In this document: positions 8,585 through 17,682 of the stretch, piece by piece
Numbering within the stretch: position 1 is the first letter of the stretch
Layout: every line of letters begins with the position of its first letter
Translations under genes and position numbers: made by a program
Notes under the pieces: model-generated
Database searches by the model: none
What the model saw: only the letters and a program-made list of their open reading frames with translations
What the model was told of the DNA's origin: nothing
NCBI RefSeq assembly: GCF_032598905.1
Contig: NZ_CP122458.1
Span: 8,209,001 to 8,273,000, forward strand
DNA: 64,000 nt
Reading direction: 5' to 3'
Source: Streptomyces sp. 11x1
Lineage (GTDB): Bacteria; Actinomycetota; Actinomycetes; Streptomycetales; Streptomycetaceae

Positions 8585-9139
8585 TCAGAACAACGGCTGC
8601 GGAAGCACCCCTTCAAGCGCCAGCAGTCTCCGCTTGGTCTCCAGTCCGCCGCCGAACCCGCCGATGCCGCCGTCGCTCTCCACCACCCGGTGGCACGGCA
8701 CCACCACGGGCAGCGGATTGGACCCCATCGCCACGCCGACGGCCTGGGCCGCGCCGGGCTGCCCCACGCGCCGCGCGAGATCGCCGTACCCCACGACCGA
8801 GCCGTAGGGCACGCCCGACACCAGTTCGCGCAGCACCTGGCGGTTGAACCCTGATATCAGCGACCAGTCGAGCGGCAGCGCGAAGTCGTGCCGTTCGCCC
8901 GCGAAGTAAGCCTCGAACTGACGTATGGCCTCGGCCAGCTGAGGTGCGTCGGGCGCCTCCACGGGAGTGGTGCCGAGGCGGGAGGCGAGCCGGTCCAGGG
9001 TCCGGTCGCGCACCGGCTCCGTGGCGTGGAAGACGACGTTGACGAGGCCCTCGTCCGTCGCGGCCAGCAGCAGCGGGCCGATGTCCGAGCCGACGACGGC
9101 CCAGACGACCCGCTGCTCGTCCTGTGCATGGCTGTTCAT
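8585..9139 (-). CDS. ogt: Methylated-DNA--protein-cysteine methyltransferase
   Basis: A 184-residue Ogt/MGMT suicide enzyme that removes alkyl groups from O6-alkylguanine in DNA by transfer to its own cysteine. The active-site motif VVPCHRVV places the acceptor at C149. The helix-turn-helix with the arginine finger is present (YGDLARRVG about 118-126), and the N-terminal ribonuclease-like domain is complete. The ATG at 9139 lies six bases after a TACGGT -10 hexamer, so the transcript is probably leaderless and DNA-damage-inducible. It is monocistronic. Confidence 0.94.
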   Translation of the reverse strand: MNSHAQDEQRVVWAVVGSDIGPLLLAATDEGLVNVVFHATEPVRDRTLDRLASRLGTTPVEAPDAPQLAEAIRQFEAYFAGERHDFALPLDWSLISGFNRQVLRELVSGVPYGSVVGYGDLARRVGQPGAAQAVGVAMGSNPLPVVVPCHRVVESDGGIGGFGGGLETKRRLLALEGVLPQPLF

Positions 9140-9145
9140 GGGACC

Positions 9146-9168
9146 ACCGTACGGGCCGCCACCGACAA
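9146..9168 (-). promoter_or_regulatory. RecA-NDp/PafBC-type DNA-damage promoter of ogt
   Basis: On the minus strand the sequence is TTGTCGGTGGC, six bases, TACGGT, then six bases to the ogt ATG. This fits the LexA-independent actinobacterial damage promoter TTGTCAGTGGC-N6-TAGGGT with one change in the upstream block and one in the -10. Spacing is exact and the -10 is so close to the ATG that a leaderless mRNA is implied. Confidence 0.7.
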
Positions 9169-9224
9169 CGACCGTGGTGCGCGCTCGGCCCTGCAGCGCT
9201 CACCACCGGCCGCAAACCCCCGCA

Positions 9225-10094
9225 TCAGCCTTGTGTGGCGTCCCTGACCACGTCGGGCTTGTTGGTGATGATGCCGTCCACGCCGTAGTCGGCCACCCGT
9301 CGGGCGTTGGTGGCGTCGTTCACGGTCCAGGTGAGGATCTCCAGCGGCTTGCCGTGCGGACCTCCGAGCGCGTGGATCGTGGCCACGTAGGACTCGGAGA
9401 TGGTCGTGTACGAGGAGTTGATCTGGTCGCTGAACGTCGCGTACTCGGGGAGGTCGGCGATGTCCGGGGTGCCGAGCAGACCGGTCTTCACCGCCGGGTC
9501 CAGCTCATGGACCCGGCGTACGGTGTCGGCGCTGAAGCTCTGGATCACCAGCTTCTCCAGTTGCGCCGGGCCGAGCCAGCCCTCGTTGCTCAGCACTTTC
9601 AGGGTCTGCTGCTCGATCCCCGGGTAGAGCTGCGGGTTCTTGATCTCCAGGACGAGCTTCTGATGGTTGCGCGACACCCGCCGCATGTACTGCTCCAGCG
9701 TGGGCACGCGCGCGCCCGCGTAGTCGGCGCCGAACCAGCTGCCCGCGTCCAGGTGCCCGATCTCCGCCGCGGTGAAGTCCGCCACGTTCCATGGGGCGCG
9801 CTCGGGATAAAGCTCCTCGACGTTGGTCGTCCGCGCCAGCGTCGCGTCGTGGAGGACGACGAGTCTGCCGTCACTGGTGCGCTGGACGTCGTTCTCGACC
9901 CAGTCGAAGCCCATCTCGTGGGCTTTGTCGACAGCGGCCAGGGTGTTCTCGGGCGCGTAGGCGGAAGCTCCACGATGCGCGACGACCAGCGGATTCCCGG
10001 CGTCGGCGGCCGCGTGAGCAGCGGAAGTGGGGAGCAGGAGGACGGTGGCCCCCAAGAACGCTGTGGTCGCGGCGGCAACTGCGCGCACGTGCAT
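9225..10094 (-). CDS. Secreted glycerophosphodiester phosphodiesterase
   Basis: A 289-residue exported GDPD that hydrolyses glycerophosphodiesters to glycerol 3-phosphate and an alcohol. An Ala-rich signal peptide (about 1-30, AHA-A cleavage region) precedes a TIM-barrel domain. Catalytic residues are visible: H40 and R41 in VVAHRGAS, E49, E67 and D69 in WVENDV, and H82 in LHD. WTVNDATNARRVADYGVDGIITNKPDVV is the typical C-terminal strand. It probably serves phosphate or glycerol scavenging outside the cell. No Pho box was identified. Confidence 0.9.
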   Translation of the reverse strand: MHVRAVAAATTAFLGATVLLLPTSAAHAAADAGNPLVVAHRGASAYAPENTLAAVDKAHEMGFDWVENDVQRTSDGRLVVLHDATLARTTNVEELYPERAPWNVADFTAAEIGHLDAGSWFGADYAGARVPTLEQYMRRVSRNHQKLVLEIKNPQLYPGIEQQTLKVLSNEGWLGPAQLEKLVIQSFSADTVRRVHELDPAVKTGLLGTPDIADLPEYATFSDQINSSYTTISESYVATIHALGGPHGKPLEILTWTVNDATNARRVADYGVDGIITNKPDVVRDATQG

Positions 10095-10255
10095 GCGTAC
10101 TCCTCGCGTCGATCGATCACGGTCAGCTCAAGAGTGACAGCAGAGGGTCAACGGGAGAGGTGCGCAGGATGGCCATGAATTGAATGGAGTTGCCCAAGTC
10201 CGCTCACGGGCACCGCACAAGTGGGGCAAGGCCGTGTTTCTTTGCCGGAAAATCG

Positions 10256-10284
10256 TTCGACCATTCCGGTGGGGGTCATACTCT
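10256..10284 (+). promoter_or_regulatory. Candidate vegetative promoter of the MHYT gene
   Basis: TTCGAC at 10256-10261 and TACTCT at 10279-10284, separated by 17 bases, resemble an HrdB-type promoter reading toward the MHYT gene, with a leader of about 85 bases. The rest of the 280-bp gap back to the divergent GDPD gene shows nothing else recognisable. Confidence 0.4.
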
Positions 10285-10374
10285 CTGCGACAACCCTGAC
10301 CGTCGTGGCGGTGCCGGGGCTGGGGGCATTGCAGGAATTCCAGGGACGCGACAGGGCGGGAAAGGCAGCCGCGA

Positions 10375-11244
10375 ATGCAGGGCACGGTCGACGGCTTCAG
10401 CTACGGACTCGTCACACCGGTGGTGGCCTATCTCATGGCCTGCCTCGGGGGCGCGCTCGGCCTGCGCTGCACCACCAGATCGATGCTCGTGGACGGCCGC
10501 TGGCGGATCGGCTGGCTCGCGCTTGGCTCGGCGGCCATCGGCTCCGGCATCTGGACCATGCACTTCGTCGCGATGATGGGCTTCAAGGTCCTGCAGACCC
10601 CGATCCACTACGACCCGCTGACCACGTTCGCGAGCCTCGCGGTGGCGATCGTCATGGTCGGCATCGGGATCTTCATGGTCGGCTCCAAGGGGGCCGGCGG
10701 GGCCGCGCTGTTCACCGGGGGAACCATCACCGGTCTGGGCATCGCCTCGATGCACTACCTGGGCATGGCCGGCATGCGGCTCAACGGCACGTTCGAGTAC
10801 AACACCGTCACCGTGGCCGCCTCGGTCGTCATCGCCGTGGTGGCCGCGATCGCCGCCCTGTGGGCCGCCGGGCAGGTCCGCGGCTTCCTGTGGAGCGTGG
10901 GCGCCAGCCTCGTCATGGGGGTCGCCGTCAGCGGCATGCACTACACGGGTATGGCCGCGCTCAGCGTCCATCTGCACAGCGGCGCGGGCCCCGACCCGGC
11001 CGTCGGTTCGTCGTCCGCCGCTCTGCTGGCTCCGCTGATGATCGGCCCGCTGGTGTTCCTGCTCCTCGCGGGAGTCGTCGTGATGTTCGACCCGTTCATG
11101 ATCATGGGCAGGTTCCACGCGAACCCCGTCGAGCGCCGGCCCGGCATCCCGGCCCAGGCCACCGCCCACGTCTGCCGGCACCCCGAGTCCCGCACCGCCC
11201 CGCAGCACCGCGAGCGGCATGCCCGCACACCGCAGAATCGCTGA
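10375..11244 (+). CDS. MHYT-domain integral membrane sensor protein
   Basis: A 289-residue membrane protein made of the MHYT module, with about seven hydrophobic segments and three copies of the diagnostic motif: [21 protein letters not shown] and [10 protein letters not shown]. The Met/His residues are proposed in the family literature to bind a metal such as copper and sense O2, CO or NO. Unlike many MHYT proteins it has no GGDEF, EAL or kinase output domain; it ends in a ~45-residue hydrophilic tail rich in Arg, Pro and His. It must signal through a partner or act differently. It reads toward uvrB but uvrB has its own promoter. Confidence 0.85.
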   Translation: MQGTVDGFSYGLVTPVVAYLMACLGGALGLRCTTRSMLVDGRWRIGWLALGSAAIGSGIWTMHFVAMMGFKVLQTPIHYDPLTTFASLAVAIVMVGIGIFMVGSKGAGGAALFTGGTITGLGIASMHYLGMAGMRLNGTFEYNTVTVAASVVIAVVAAIAALWAAGQVRGFLWSVGASLVMGVAVSGMHYTGMAALSVHLHSGAGPDPAVGSSSAALLAPLMIGPLVFLLLAGVVVMFDPFMIMGRFHANPVERRPGIPAQATAHVCRHPESRTAPQHRERHARTPQNR

Positions 11245-11254
11245 TCGCGACCCG

Positions 11255-11277
11255 TTGTCAGTGCGGGGTCGTACGGT
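11255..11277 (+). promoter_or_regulatory. RecA-NDp/PafBC-type DNA-damage promoter of uvrB
   Basis: TTGTCAGTGCG at 11255-11265, six bases, then TACGGT at 11272-11277, followed by seven bases and the uvrB ATG at 11285. The first nine bases match the TTGTCAGTGGC block exactly and the N6 spacing is exact. The short distance to ATG indicates a leaderless transcript. The motif starts 11 bases after the MHYT stop codon. Confidence 0.75.
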
Positions 11278-11284
11278 GGATTGC

Positions 11285-13420
11285 ATGCGGCCCGTTTCCA
11301 AGATCGAACGCACGGTGGCGCCCTTCGAGGTCGTCAGCCCCTACCAGCCGAGCGGCGACCAGCCCACGGCCATCGCCGACCTCGCCCGGCGTATCGGAGC
11401 AGGTGAGAAGGACGTCGTCCTGCTCGGCGCGACAGGCACCGGCAAGTCCGCCACCACCGCGTGGATGATCGAGAAGCTCCAGCGCCCGACCCTGGTGATG
11501 GCGCCGAACAAGACCCTGGCCGCCCAGCTGGCCAACGAATTCCGCGAACTGCTGCCCAACAACGCGGTCGAATACTTCGTCTCGTACTACGACTACTACC
11601 AGCCCGAGGCATACGTCCCGCAGTCGGACACCTACATCGAGAAGGACTCCTCCATCAACGAGGAGGTGGAACGCCTGCGTCACTCCGCGACCAATTCGCT
11701 GCTCACCCGCCGCGACGTCGTCGTGGTCGCCTCCGTCTCGTGCATCTACGGTCTCGGCACACCGCAGGAGTACGTGGACCGCATGGTCCCCCTCAAGGTC
11801 GGCGAGGAGTTCGACCGGGACGCGCTGCTGCGCCGCTTCGTGGACATCCAGTACACCCGCAACGACCTGGCGTTCACCCGCGGCACCTTCCGCGTCCGCG
11901 GCGACACCATCGAGATCTTCCCGGTCTACGAGGAGCTCGCCGTCCGCATCGAGATGTTCGGCGACGAGATCGAGGCCCTCTCCACCCTCCATCCCCTCAC
12001 CGGCGAGATCATCAGCGACGACCAGCAGCTGTACGTCTTCCCCGCCTCTCACTACGTCGCCGGCCCCGAGCGCATGGAGCGGGCCGTCAACGACATCGAG
12101 AAGGAACTGGGGGAGCGCCTGGCGGAGCTGGAGAAGCAGGGCAAGCTCCTGGAGGCCCAGCGCCTGCGGATGCGCACCACCTACGACCTCGAGATGCTCC
12201 GCCAGATCGGCTCCTGCTCCGGCGTGGAGAACTACTCGATGCACTTCGACGGCCGCGAACCCGGTTCCCCGCCGAACACCCTGCTGGACTACTTCCCGGA
12301 CGACTTCCTCCTCGTCATCGACGAGTCCCATGTGACCGTCCCCCAGATCGGCGCGATGTACGAGGGCGACGCCTCCCGCAAGCGCACCCTCGTCGACCAC
12401 GGCTTCCGACTGCCCTCCGCCCTGGACAACCGCCCCCTGAAGTGGGAGGAGTTCCAGGAGCGCGTCGGCCAGACGGTGTACCTCTCGGCGACCCCCGGCC
12501 AGTACGAGCTGTCCCGCTCCGACGGCCACGTCGAGCAGATCATCCGCCCCACCGGTCTGGTCGACCCCGAGGTCGTCGTCAAGCCCACCGAGGGTCAGAT
12601 CGACGACCTGGTGCACGAGATCCGGCAGCGCACCGAGAAGGACGAGCGCGTCCTCGTCACCACCCTCACCAAGAAGATGGCCGAGGACCTCACCGACTAC
12701 TTCCTGGAACTGGGCATCCAGGTCCGCTATCTCCACAGCGACGTCGACACCCTGCGCCGCGTCGAACTGCTGCGCGAGCTGCGCGCCGGTGAGTACGACG
12801 TCCTGGTCGGCATCAACCTCCTGCGCGAGGGCCTCGACCTCCCCGAGGTCTCCCTGGTGGCGATCCTCGACGCCGACAAGGAGGGCTTCCTGCGCTCAGG
12901 GACCTCGCTGATCCAGACCATCGGCCGCGCGGCGCGCAATGTGTCGGGCCAGGTCCACATGTACGCCGACAAGATCACCCCGGCGATGGCGAAGGCCATC
13001 GACGAGACCAACCGGCGCCGGGAGAAGCAGGTCGCGTACAACAAGGCCAACGGGATCGACCCGCAGCCGCTGCGCAAGAAGATCAACGACATCGTCGCGC
13101 AGATCGCCCGCGAGGACGTCGACACCGAGCAGCTGCTCGGCTCGGGCTATCGCAAGGGCAAGGACGGTAAGGCCGCCAAGGCGCCCGTGCCCTCCCTGGG
13201 CGGCAAGGTGGCCAAGTCCGCCAAGGGCAGGAGCAAGGCTGAGGAGACCGTCCCGACCGACCGTCCCGCGGCCGAGCTCGCCCAGCAGATCGAGGACATG
13301 ACGGAGCGCATGCGCGCGGCCGCCGCCGAGTTGCAGTTCGAGATCGCCGCCCGGCTGCGTGACGAGGTCTCCGAGATGAAGAAGGAACTGCGGCAGATGA
13401 GGGAGGCGGGACTGGCCTGA
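11285..13420 (+). CDS. uvrB: Excinuclease ABC subunit B
   Basis: A 711-residue UvrB, the damage-verifying helicase-like subunit of nucleotide excision repair that is loaded by UvrA and recruits UvrC. Visible features are Walker [10 protein letters not shown] (48-56), the beta-hairpin region with [17 protein letters not shown], the DESH-type Walker B (VIDESHVTV), helicase motif VI in QTIGRAARN, and the C-terminal UVR motif ([26 protein letters not shown] in part) that contacts UvrC. A basic, Lys/Ala-rich linker precedes the UVR motif. The ATG at 11285 fits the promoter position; the open frame upstream is ignored. Confidence 0.97.
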   Translation: MRPVSKIERTVAPFEVVSPYQPSGDQPTAIADLARRIGAGEKDVVLLGATGTGKSATTAWMIEKLQRPTLVMAPNKTLAAQLANEFRELLPNNAVEYFVSYYDYYQPEAYVPQSDTYIEKDSSINEEVERLRHSATNSLLTRRDVVVVASVSCIYGLGTPQEYVDRMVPLKVGEEFDRDALLRRFVDIQYTRNDLAFTRGTFRVRGDTIEIFPVYEELAVRIEMFGDEIEALSTLHPLTGEIISDDQQLYVFPASHYVAGPERMERAVNDIEKELGERLAELEKQGKLLEAQRLRMRTTYDLEMLRQIGSCSGVENYSMHFDGREPGSPPNTLLDYFPDDFLLVIDESHVTVPQIGAMYEGDASRKRTLVDHGFRLPSALDNRPLKWEEFQERVGQTVYLSATPGQYELSRSDGHVEQIIRPTGLVDPEVVVKPTEGQIDDLVHEIRQRTEKDERVLVTTLTKKMAEDLTDYFLELGIQVRYLHSDVDTLRRVELLRELRAGEYDVLVGINLLREGLDLPEVSLVAILDADKEGFLRSGTSLIQTIGRAARNVSGQVHMYADKITPAMAKAIDETNRRREKQVAYNKANGIDPQPLRKKINDIVAQIAREDVDTEQLLGSGYRKGKDGKAAKAPVPSLGGKVAKSAKGRSKAEETVPTDRPAAELAQQIEDMTERMRAAAAELQFEIAARLRDEVSEMKKELRQMREAGLA

Positions 13421-13429
13421 CCTTCCCTT

Positions 13430-13465
13430 CCGGCGCCGGGGGAGGGGACGTGCCCCCGGCGCCGG
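13430..13465 (+). terminator. Hairpin terminator after uvrB
   Basis: A perfect 13-bp G/C stem (13430-13442 with 13453-13465) and a 10-base loop, starting ten bases after the uvrB stop. No U-tract follows, as is usual in Streptomyces. Confidence 0.7.
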
Positions 13466-13591
13466 CGCGCTGTGTTGCAAGACCGACACAAAGTGCGACA
13501 CAGGCTGCGGAAATGTCAGTGCCGCTGCGTAAGGTGCTGCACATCCGCGGACTCCGCGGGAACAGGGGACAGTCGAGAGGGGAATCAGCGC

Positions 13592-14170
13592 GTGACCGTC
13601 AACATGACCAAGGGTCAGGCCATCAGTCTGCAGAAGAACGACGGAGGCAGCCTGACCGCGGTGCGCATGGGTCTCGGCTGGCAGGCTGCCCCCAGGCGCG
13701 GCCTGTTCGGATCCCGCACCCGTGAGATCGACCTCGACGCCTCCGCCGTGCTGTTCGCGGACAAGCAGCCCGTCGACGTCGTCTTCTTCCGTCACCTGGT
13801 GAGCGACGACGGCTCCGTCCGCCACACCGGCGACAACCTGGTCGGCGGCGTCGGCCAGGGCGGCGACGACGAGGCGATCCTCGTCGACCTGGCCCGGGTG
13901 CCGGTCCACATCGACCAGATCGTCTTCACCGTGAACTCCTTCACGGGCCAGACCTTCCAGGAGGTGCAGAACGCGTTCTGCCGACTGGTCGACGAGACCA
14001 ACGGCCAGGAGCTGGCGCGCTACACCCTCGCGGGCGGCGGCCAGTACACCGCCCAGATCATGGCCAAGGTGCACCGCGCGGGCGCGGGCTGGCAGATGAC
14101 CGCCATCGGTTCGCCCGCCAACGGTCGCACCTTCCAGGACCTGATGCCGGCGATCCTGCCGGTGCTGTAG
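13592..14170 (+). CDS. TerD-family stress protein
   Basis: A 192-residue single-domain TerD/CABP protein. Ca2+-binding acidic loops are visible: DGSVRHTGDNLVGGVGQGGDDE (in part) and the family signature EAILVDLARVPVHIDQIVFTVN. TerD proteins are linked to tellurite and membrane stress responses and bind calcium. The GTG at 13592 has AGGGGA eight bases upstream. It is followed within 46 bp by a larger TerD-domain gene, so the two likely work together; a TerC gene follows that. The leader contains two GACACA repeats 12 bp apart at 13485 and 13497. Confidence 0.9.
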   Translation: MTVNMTKGQAISLQKNDGGSLTAVRMGLGWQAAPRRGLFGSRTREIDLDASAVLFADKQPVDVVFFRHLVSDDGSVRHTGDNLVGGVGQGGDDEAILVDLARVPVHIDQIVFTVNSFTGQTFQEVQNAFCRLVDETNGQELARYTLAGGGQYTAQIMAKVHRAGAGWQMTAIGSPANGRTFQDLMPAILPVL

Positions 14171-14216
14171 GCACGCACCGAGTACACAGAGCACGCGACG
14201 CAGGGGGACGAAGTCG

Positions 14217-16277
14217 ATGACGGCCGAGCTGGTCCGGGGGCAGAACCATCCGCTGCCCGAGGTCCGACTGGAGATCCGCGTCTCGGCCGGCACACCGATC
14301 GTGGCCGGGGCCACCCTCGGCGACGAGCACGGCCGGGTGCACGGTGTCGAATGGGTCGCCCACCCGGGCGCGCCCACTCTCCCGGGCCTGGAGGTCCCCA
14401 AGCAGGCGGCGGCCGACCACCGCCTCGCCGTGGACCTCGACGCCCTGGCGCCGTCCGTGCACCGGGTGAGCGTGCTGCTCGCCCTCCCCGCAGGGACCGG
14501 CGGCCCGGCGCGCTTCGGCGCCGTGGCCGCCCCCTTCGTCGCGGTCACCGGCCTCGACGGCACCGAGGTCGCCAGCTACACCATCACCGACCTCGAACCG
14601 GAGTCGGCCGTCGTCGCCCTGGAGCTGTACCGCAGGCAGGGTGCCTGGAAGGTCCGCGCGGTCGGCCAGGGATACGCGGGCGGCCTCGCGGCGCTGCTCG
14701 CCGACCAGGGCCTGCCACAGGCCCAGCAACTGGCCGGCAGCATCAACGAGGCAGTGGCCCAGGGCCTCGCCCGCTCGGTGGCCGCCCCTCCGCCCCGCCT
14801 GCCGGACGCGGAACGATCCCGTCGGACGGCCGCCCCCGCGACCGGCCCGGACGAGACCCACGGCGGCGGGACCCCCCAGGGCGTGCCCGGCACCACCGCG
14901 CCGTCCCCGGGCCACCAGCCCACCTCTCCGTGCGGCACGACACCCCCGTACGGCTCTCCCCGCGACGGCACGCTGCCCGACCACGCGGCGGCGCAGCACG
15001 GCGGCCCCACCCCGGCGGACCCGGCCACCGGCCAGCCCGCCCAGGCCACGGCCGGCGGTCCGGTCAACTACAGCCACCCCGGCCGCCAGACCACCGCGCC
15101 GCCCCCGCCAGCGCCGACCGCGCCCCCGGCCGAGCCGGGACAGCCCGCGCGGCCCGTCGCCGGGGACGCGACCGGCTGGTCCATGGAGGAGCGGCTCTAC
15201 AACCAGGTGTGGGGCATGTTCGAGGACCTCGCCCGCACCACGGCCGCGTACCGCAGTGCCGTCGACTTCGCCGAGTCGCGGATGGAACAGGAGTTGGACA
15301 AGGTCCTGTCCGACCCGCGCAGCCGCATCAGCGGGCAGGGCGACGCCGCGCGCGAGGCGGCCCGGGCCAAGCGCGCCCAGCTCGTCGACCAGGCCAGGGC
15401 CGCCCTCGACCGGGACCTGGCCCAGCTCGGTGCCGAGGCGGACGTCGTCGAGCCCGCACTGCCCCCGGCGTACGCGAGCTGGGACAACCCGGTCTGGCAC
15501 GGCTACCGGGTACCGATGGAGATCCCGATGGCCCTGCGGCTGGGCGACCTCCATCTACCGGAGAGCGAGGACGTGCGCATCCCGATGCTGGTCCGGCTGC
15601 CGCTGGAGCGCGGCCTGTGGATCGACAGCGGCCGCTCCGGCTCCCGAGACGCGCTCGCCGACTCCGACGAGCTGCGCCGCCTCGCGCTCGACACCGCGGT
15701 GGCTCTCGCCGCCCGGTTGCTCGCGGTCTACCCGCCGGGCGAGTTCGCCGTGCACGTCATCGACGCGGCCGGGGCCGGCTCGTCCGCCTTGACGCCCCTG
15801 ACCCGGGCCGGTGTGCTCGCCGGGCGGCCCGCCGCCGGAGCGGCGGGTGTCTCCGAGGTGCTGGGGCGGCTCACCCAGCGTGTCGACCTCGTGCAGATGG
15901 CGGTGCGCGGTGGCGCGCCGGACGCACTGCCCCCTGGCTTCGACACGGCCGAACAGCTGCTGATCGTCAACGACTTCCCGCACGGCTTCGACGACCGCGC
16001 CGTCACCCAGCTCCGCTACCTCGCGGACGAGGGCCCCGCCGTCGGGGTGCACCTGATGATGGTCGCCGACCGTCAGGAGGCCGCCGCCTACGGGCCGTTG
16101 CTCGACCCGCTGTGGCGTTCGCTGATGCGACTCACCCCCACCCCCGACGACCACCTGGCCGACCCGTGGGTCGGGCACGCGTGGACGTACGAGCCGTCGA
16201 CCGTCCCGCCCGGCAGCAGGGTCATGCACGACGTGCTCGCCCGGGTCGCGGAGGCTCGCCGCTCCTGGAACCGCTGA
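14217..16277 (+). CDS. TerD N-terminal domain fused to FtsK-like domain lacking Walker A
   Basis: A 686-residue multidomain protein. Residues ~1-185 are a degenerate TerD-like beta-sandwich (ALELYRRQGAWKVRAVGQGYAGGLAALL is the family C-terminal signature in part). Residues ~190-320 are a Pro/Ala/Thr-rich linker, ~325-400 are helical, and ~420-686 resemble an FtsK/HerA-type ATPase core by layout. The nucleotide loop position reads GRSGSRDALAD, so no Walker A lysine is present, while a Walker-B-like hydrophobic strand LLIVNDFPHG and the sensor strand GVHLMMVADRQE are kept. It is probably a non-catalytic scaffold. It is tandem with the small TerD gene and is of the type annotated export-associated in Streptomyces. 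The FtsK resemblance is by eye only. Confidence 0.7.
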   Translation: MTAELVRGQNHPLPEVRLEIRVSAGTPIVAGATLGDEHGRVHGVEWVAHPGAPTLPGLEVPKQAAADHRLAVDLDALAPSVHRVSVLLALPAGTGGPARFGAVAAPFVAVTGLDGTEVASYTITDLEPESAVVALELYRRQGAWKVRAVGQGYAGGLAALLADQGLPQAQQLAGSINEAVAQGLARSVAAPPPRLPDAERSRRTAAPATGPDETHGGGTPQGVPGTTAPSPGHQPTSPCGTTPPYGSPRDGTLPDHAAAQHGGPTPADPATGQPAQATAGGPVNYSHPGRQTTAPPPPAPTAPPAEPGQPARPVAGDATGWSMEERLYNQVWGMFEDLARTTAAYRSAVDFAESRMEQELDKVLSDPRSRISGQGDAAREAARAKRAQLVDQARAALDRDLAQLGAEADVVEPALPPAYASWDNPVWHGYRVPMEIPMALRLGDLHLPESEDVRIPMLVRLPLERGLWIDSGRSGSRDALADSDELRRLALDTAVALAARLLAVYPPGEFAVHVIDAAGAGSSALTPLTRAGVLAGRPAAGAAGVSEVLGRLTQRVDLVQMAVRGGAPDALPPGFDTAEQLLIVNDFPHGFDDRAVTQLRYLADEGPAVGVHLMMVADRQEAAAYGPLLDPLWRSLMRLTPTPDDHLADPWVGHAWTYEPSTVPPGSRVMHDVLARVAEARRSWNR

Positions 16278-16396
16278 GGACCGTCGGCCCCCGGCAGCCC
16301 GTACCAAGTCCTCGCAAAGCGTTTTGAACTGCGGTTTTGATCCTTTCTTTACCTTACCCTTTACCTTCTCTTGGTGATTGGGTACTCTTTTTCGTG

Positions 16397-16523
16397 CGGA
16401 GGGGAGTACTCCCTACATGCTGCGGCGTACCCGTCAATACGGATCGATCCGATCCCGGGGCGTCGGCCCGGCGGCACCAGGCGTTGTGGAACGCCCTGGA
16501 GGACCGGGTGGAAGAGACCTCCG
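16397..16523 (+). ncRNA. yybP-ykoY-type manganese riboswitch upstream of terC
   Basis: The sequence CGGAGG at 16397-16402 pairs perfectly with CCTCCG at 16518-16523 to close a ~127-nt element. Just inside the 5' strand is the class-defining GGGGAGTA (16401-16408), and just inside the 3' strand is GAAGAGA. Internal hairpins occupy the middle. This layout matches the yybP-ykoY class, which senses Mn2+ and commonly precedes TerC/Alx/MntP-type genes. The terC ribosome site GGAGG follows about 38 bases after the P1 stem, so control could be at translation initiation. Confidence 0.8.
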
Positions 16524-16569
16524 GTAGCGACGACGCTGAAATTTGCCGTTACGTACTGCCGGAGGCGCA

Positions 16570-17571
16570 GTGGATGTTTCCGTGACCCTTTGGGTCCTCA
16601 CAGTGGTGGGCCTTGCCGCCCTCATCGCGGTCGACTTCTTCATCGGCCGCAAGCCGCATGACGTGTCCATCAAGGAAGCCGGGATCTGGACGATCGTCTG
16701 GATCGTCCTGGCCGCCCTCTTCGGACTGGGGCTCCTCGTCTTCGGCGGCGGGCAGCCGGCCGGAGAGTTCTTCGCCGGCTTCATCACCGAGAAGTCGCTG
16801 AGCGTCGACAACCTCTTCGTCTTCGTGCTGATCATGGCGAAGTTCTCGGTGCCTTCGCAGTACCAGCAGCGGGTGCTGCTGATCGGTGTGCTGATAGCCC
16901 TGGTGCTCCGCGCGATCTTCATCGCGGCGGGCGCGGCCATCCTCGCCAGCTTCGCCTGGGTCTTCTACATCTTCGGCGCGTTCCTGATCTACACCGCCTG
17001 GAAGCTCATCCAGGAGGCCAGGGCCGAGGAGGACGACGAGGACTGGGAGGAGAACAAGCTCCTCAAGGCCGCCGAGAAGCGCTTCGGTGTCGCCGACCGG
17101 TACCACGGCACCAAGCTCTGGATCGAGGAGAACGGCAAGCGCGTCATGACGCCGATGCTCGTCGTGATGCTCGCCATCGGAACCACCGACGTCCTCTTCG
17201 CCCTGGACTCCATCCCCGCGATCTTCGGCCTGACCCAGGACCCGTACATCGTGTTCACGGCCAACGCGTTCGCGCTCATGGGCCTGCGGCAGCTGTACTT
17301 CCTCATCGGCGGTCTGCTGAAGAAGCTGGTCCACCTGTCCTACGGTCTGTCGGTCATTCTCGGCTTCATCGGTGTGAAGCTGGTGCTGCACGCACTGCAC
17401 GAGTCCGGGGTACACGTTCCGGAGATCTCCATCCCGGTGTCCCTCGGCGTGATCTGCGCGGTGCTGATCGTCACCACGATCACCAGCCTGATCGCGTCCA
17501 AGAAGCAGGCGCAGGCCGAGGCCGAGCAGAACAAGGCAGAAGGCGCGGAGAAGGACAGCATCGAGGCCTGA
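16570..17571 (+). CDS. TerC-family membrane protein (Alx-like)
   Basis: A 333-residue multi-pass membrane protein of the TerC/Alx family, now associated with manganese export or metal loading of exported proteins. There are about nine hydrophobic segments. Family motifs are FFIGRKPH, TEKSLSVDNLFVFVLIM and GTTDVLFALDSIPAIFGLTQDPYIVFTANAFALMGLR (in part), whose acidic residues in the membrane likely bind the cation. An acidic cytoplasmic loop (AEEDDEDWEENK) sits between helices 4 and 5. The GTG at 16570 is preceded by GGAGG four bases upstream. The upstream Mn2+-type riboswitch strongly supports a manganese role. Confidence 0.88.
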   Translation: MDVSVTLWVLTVVGLAALIAVDFFIGRKPHDVSIKEAGIWTIVWIVLAALFGLGLLVFGGGQPAGEFFAGFITEKSLSVDNLFVFVLIMAKFSVPSQYQQRVLLIGVLIALVLRAIFIAAGAAILASFAWVFYIFGAFLIYTAWKLIQEARAEEDDEDWEENKLLKAAEKRFGVADRYHGTKLWIEENGKRVMTPMLVVMLAIGTTDVLFALDSIPAIFGLTQDPYIVFTANAFALMGLRQLYFLIGGLLKKLVHLSYGLSVILGFIGVKLVLHALHESGVHVPEISIPVSLGVICAVLIVTTITSLIASKKQAQAEAEQNKAEGAEKDSIEA

Positions 17572-17682
17572 CGGAGGCCGACCCGCACCCAAGCACACAC
17601 GGATGGGGTCCCGCACGACGGAGACGCAGTTCCACGCGTCCACTGCCGTGCGGGGCCCCTGCACGTCTGAAAGGATCACCGC

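Noticed and set aside
13485..13502. Two GACACA repeats as WhiA sites before the TerD gene
   Set aside because: GACAC is short and expected often; there is no independent reason to place this gene under WhiA.
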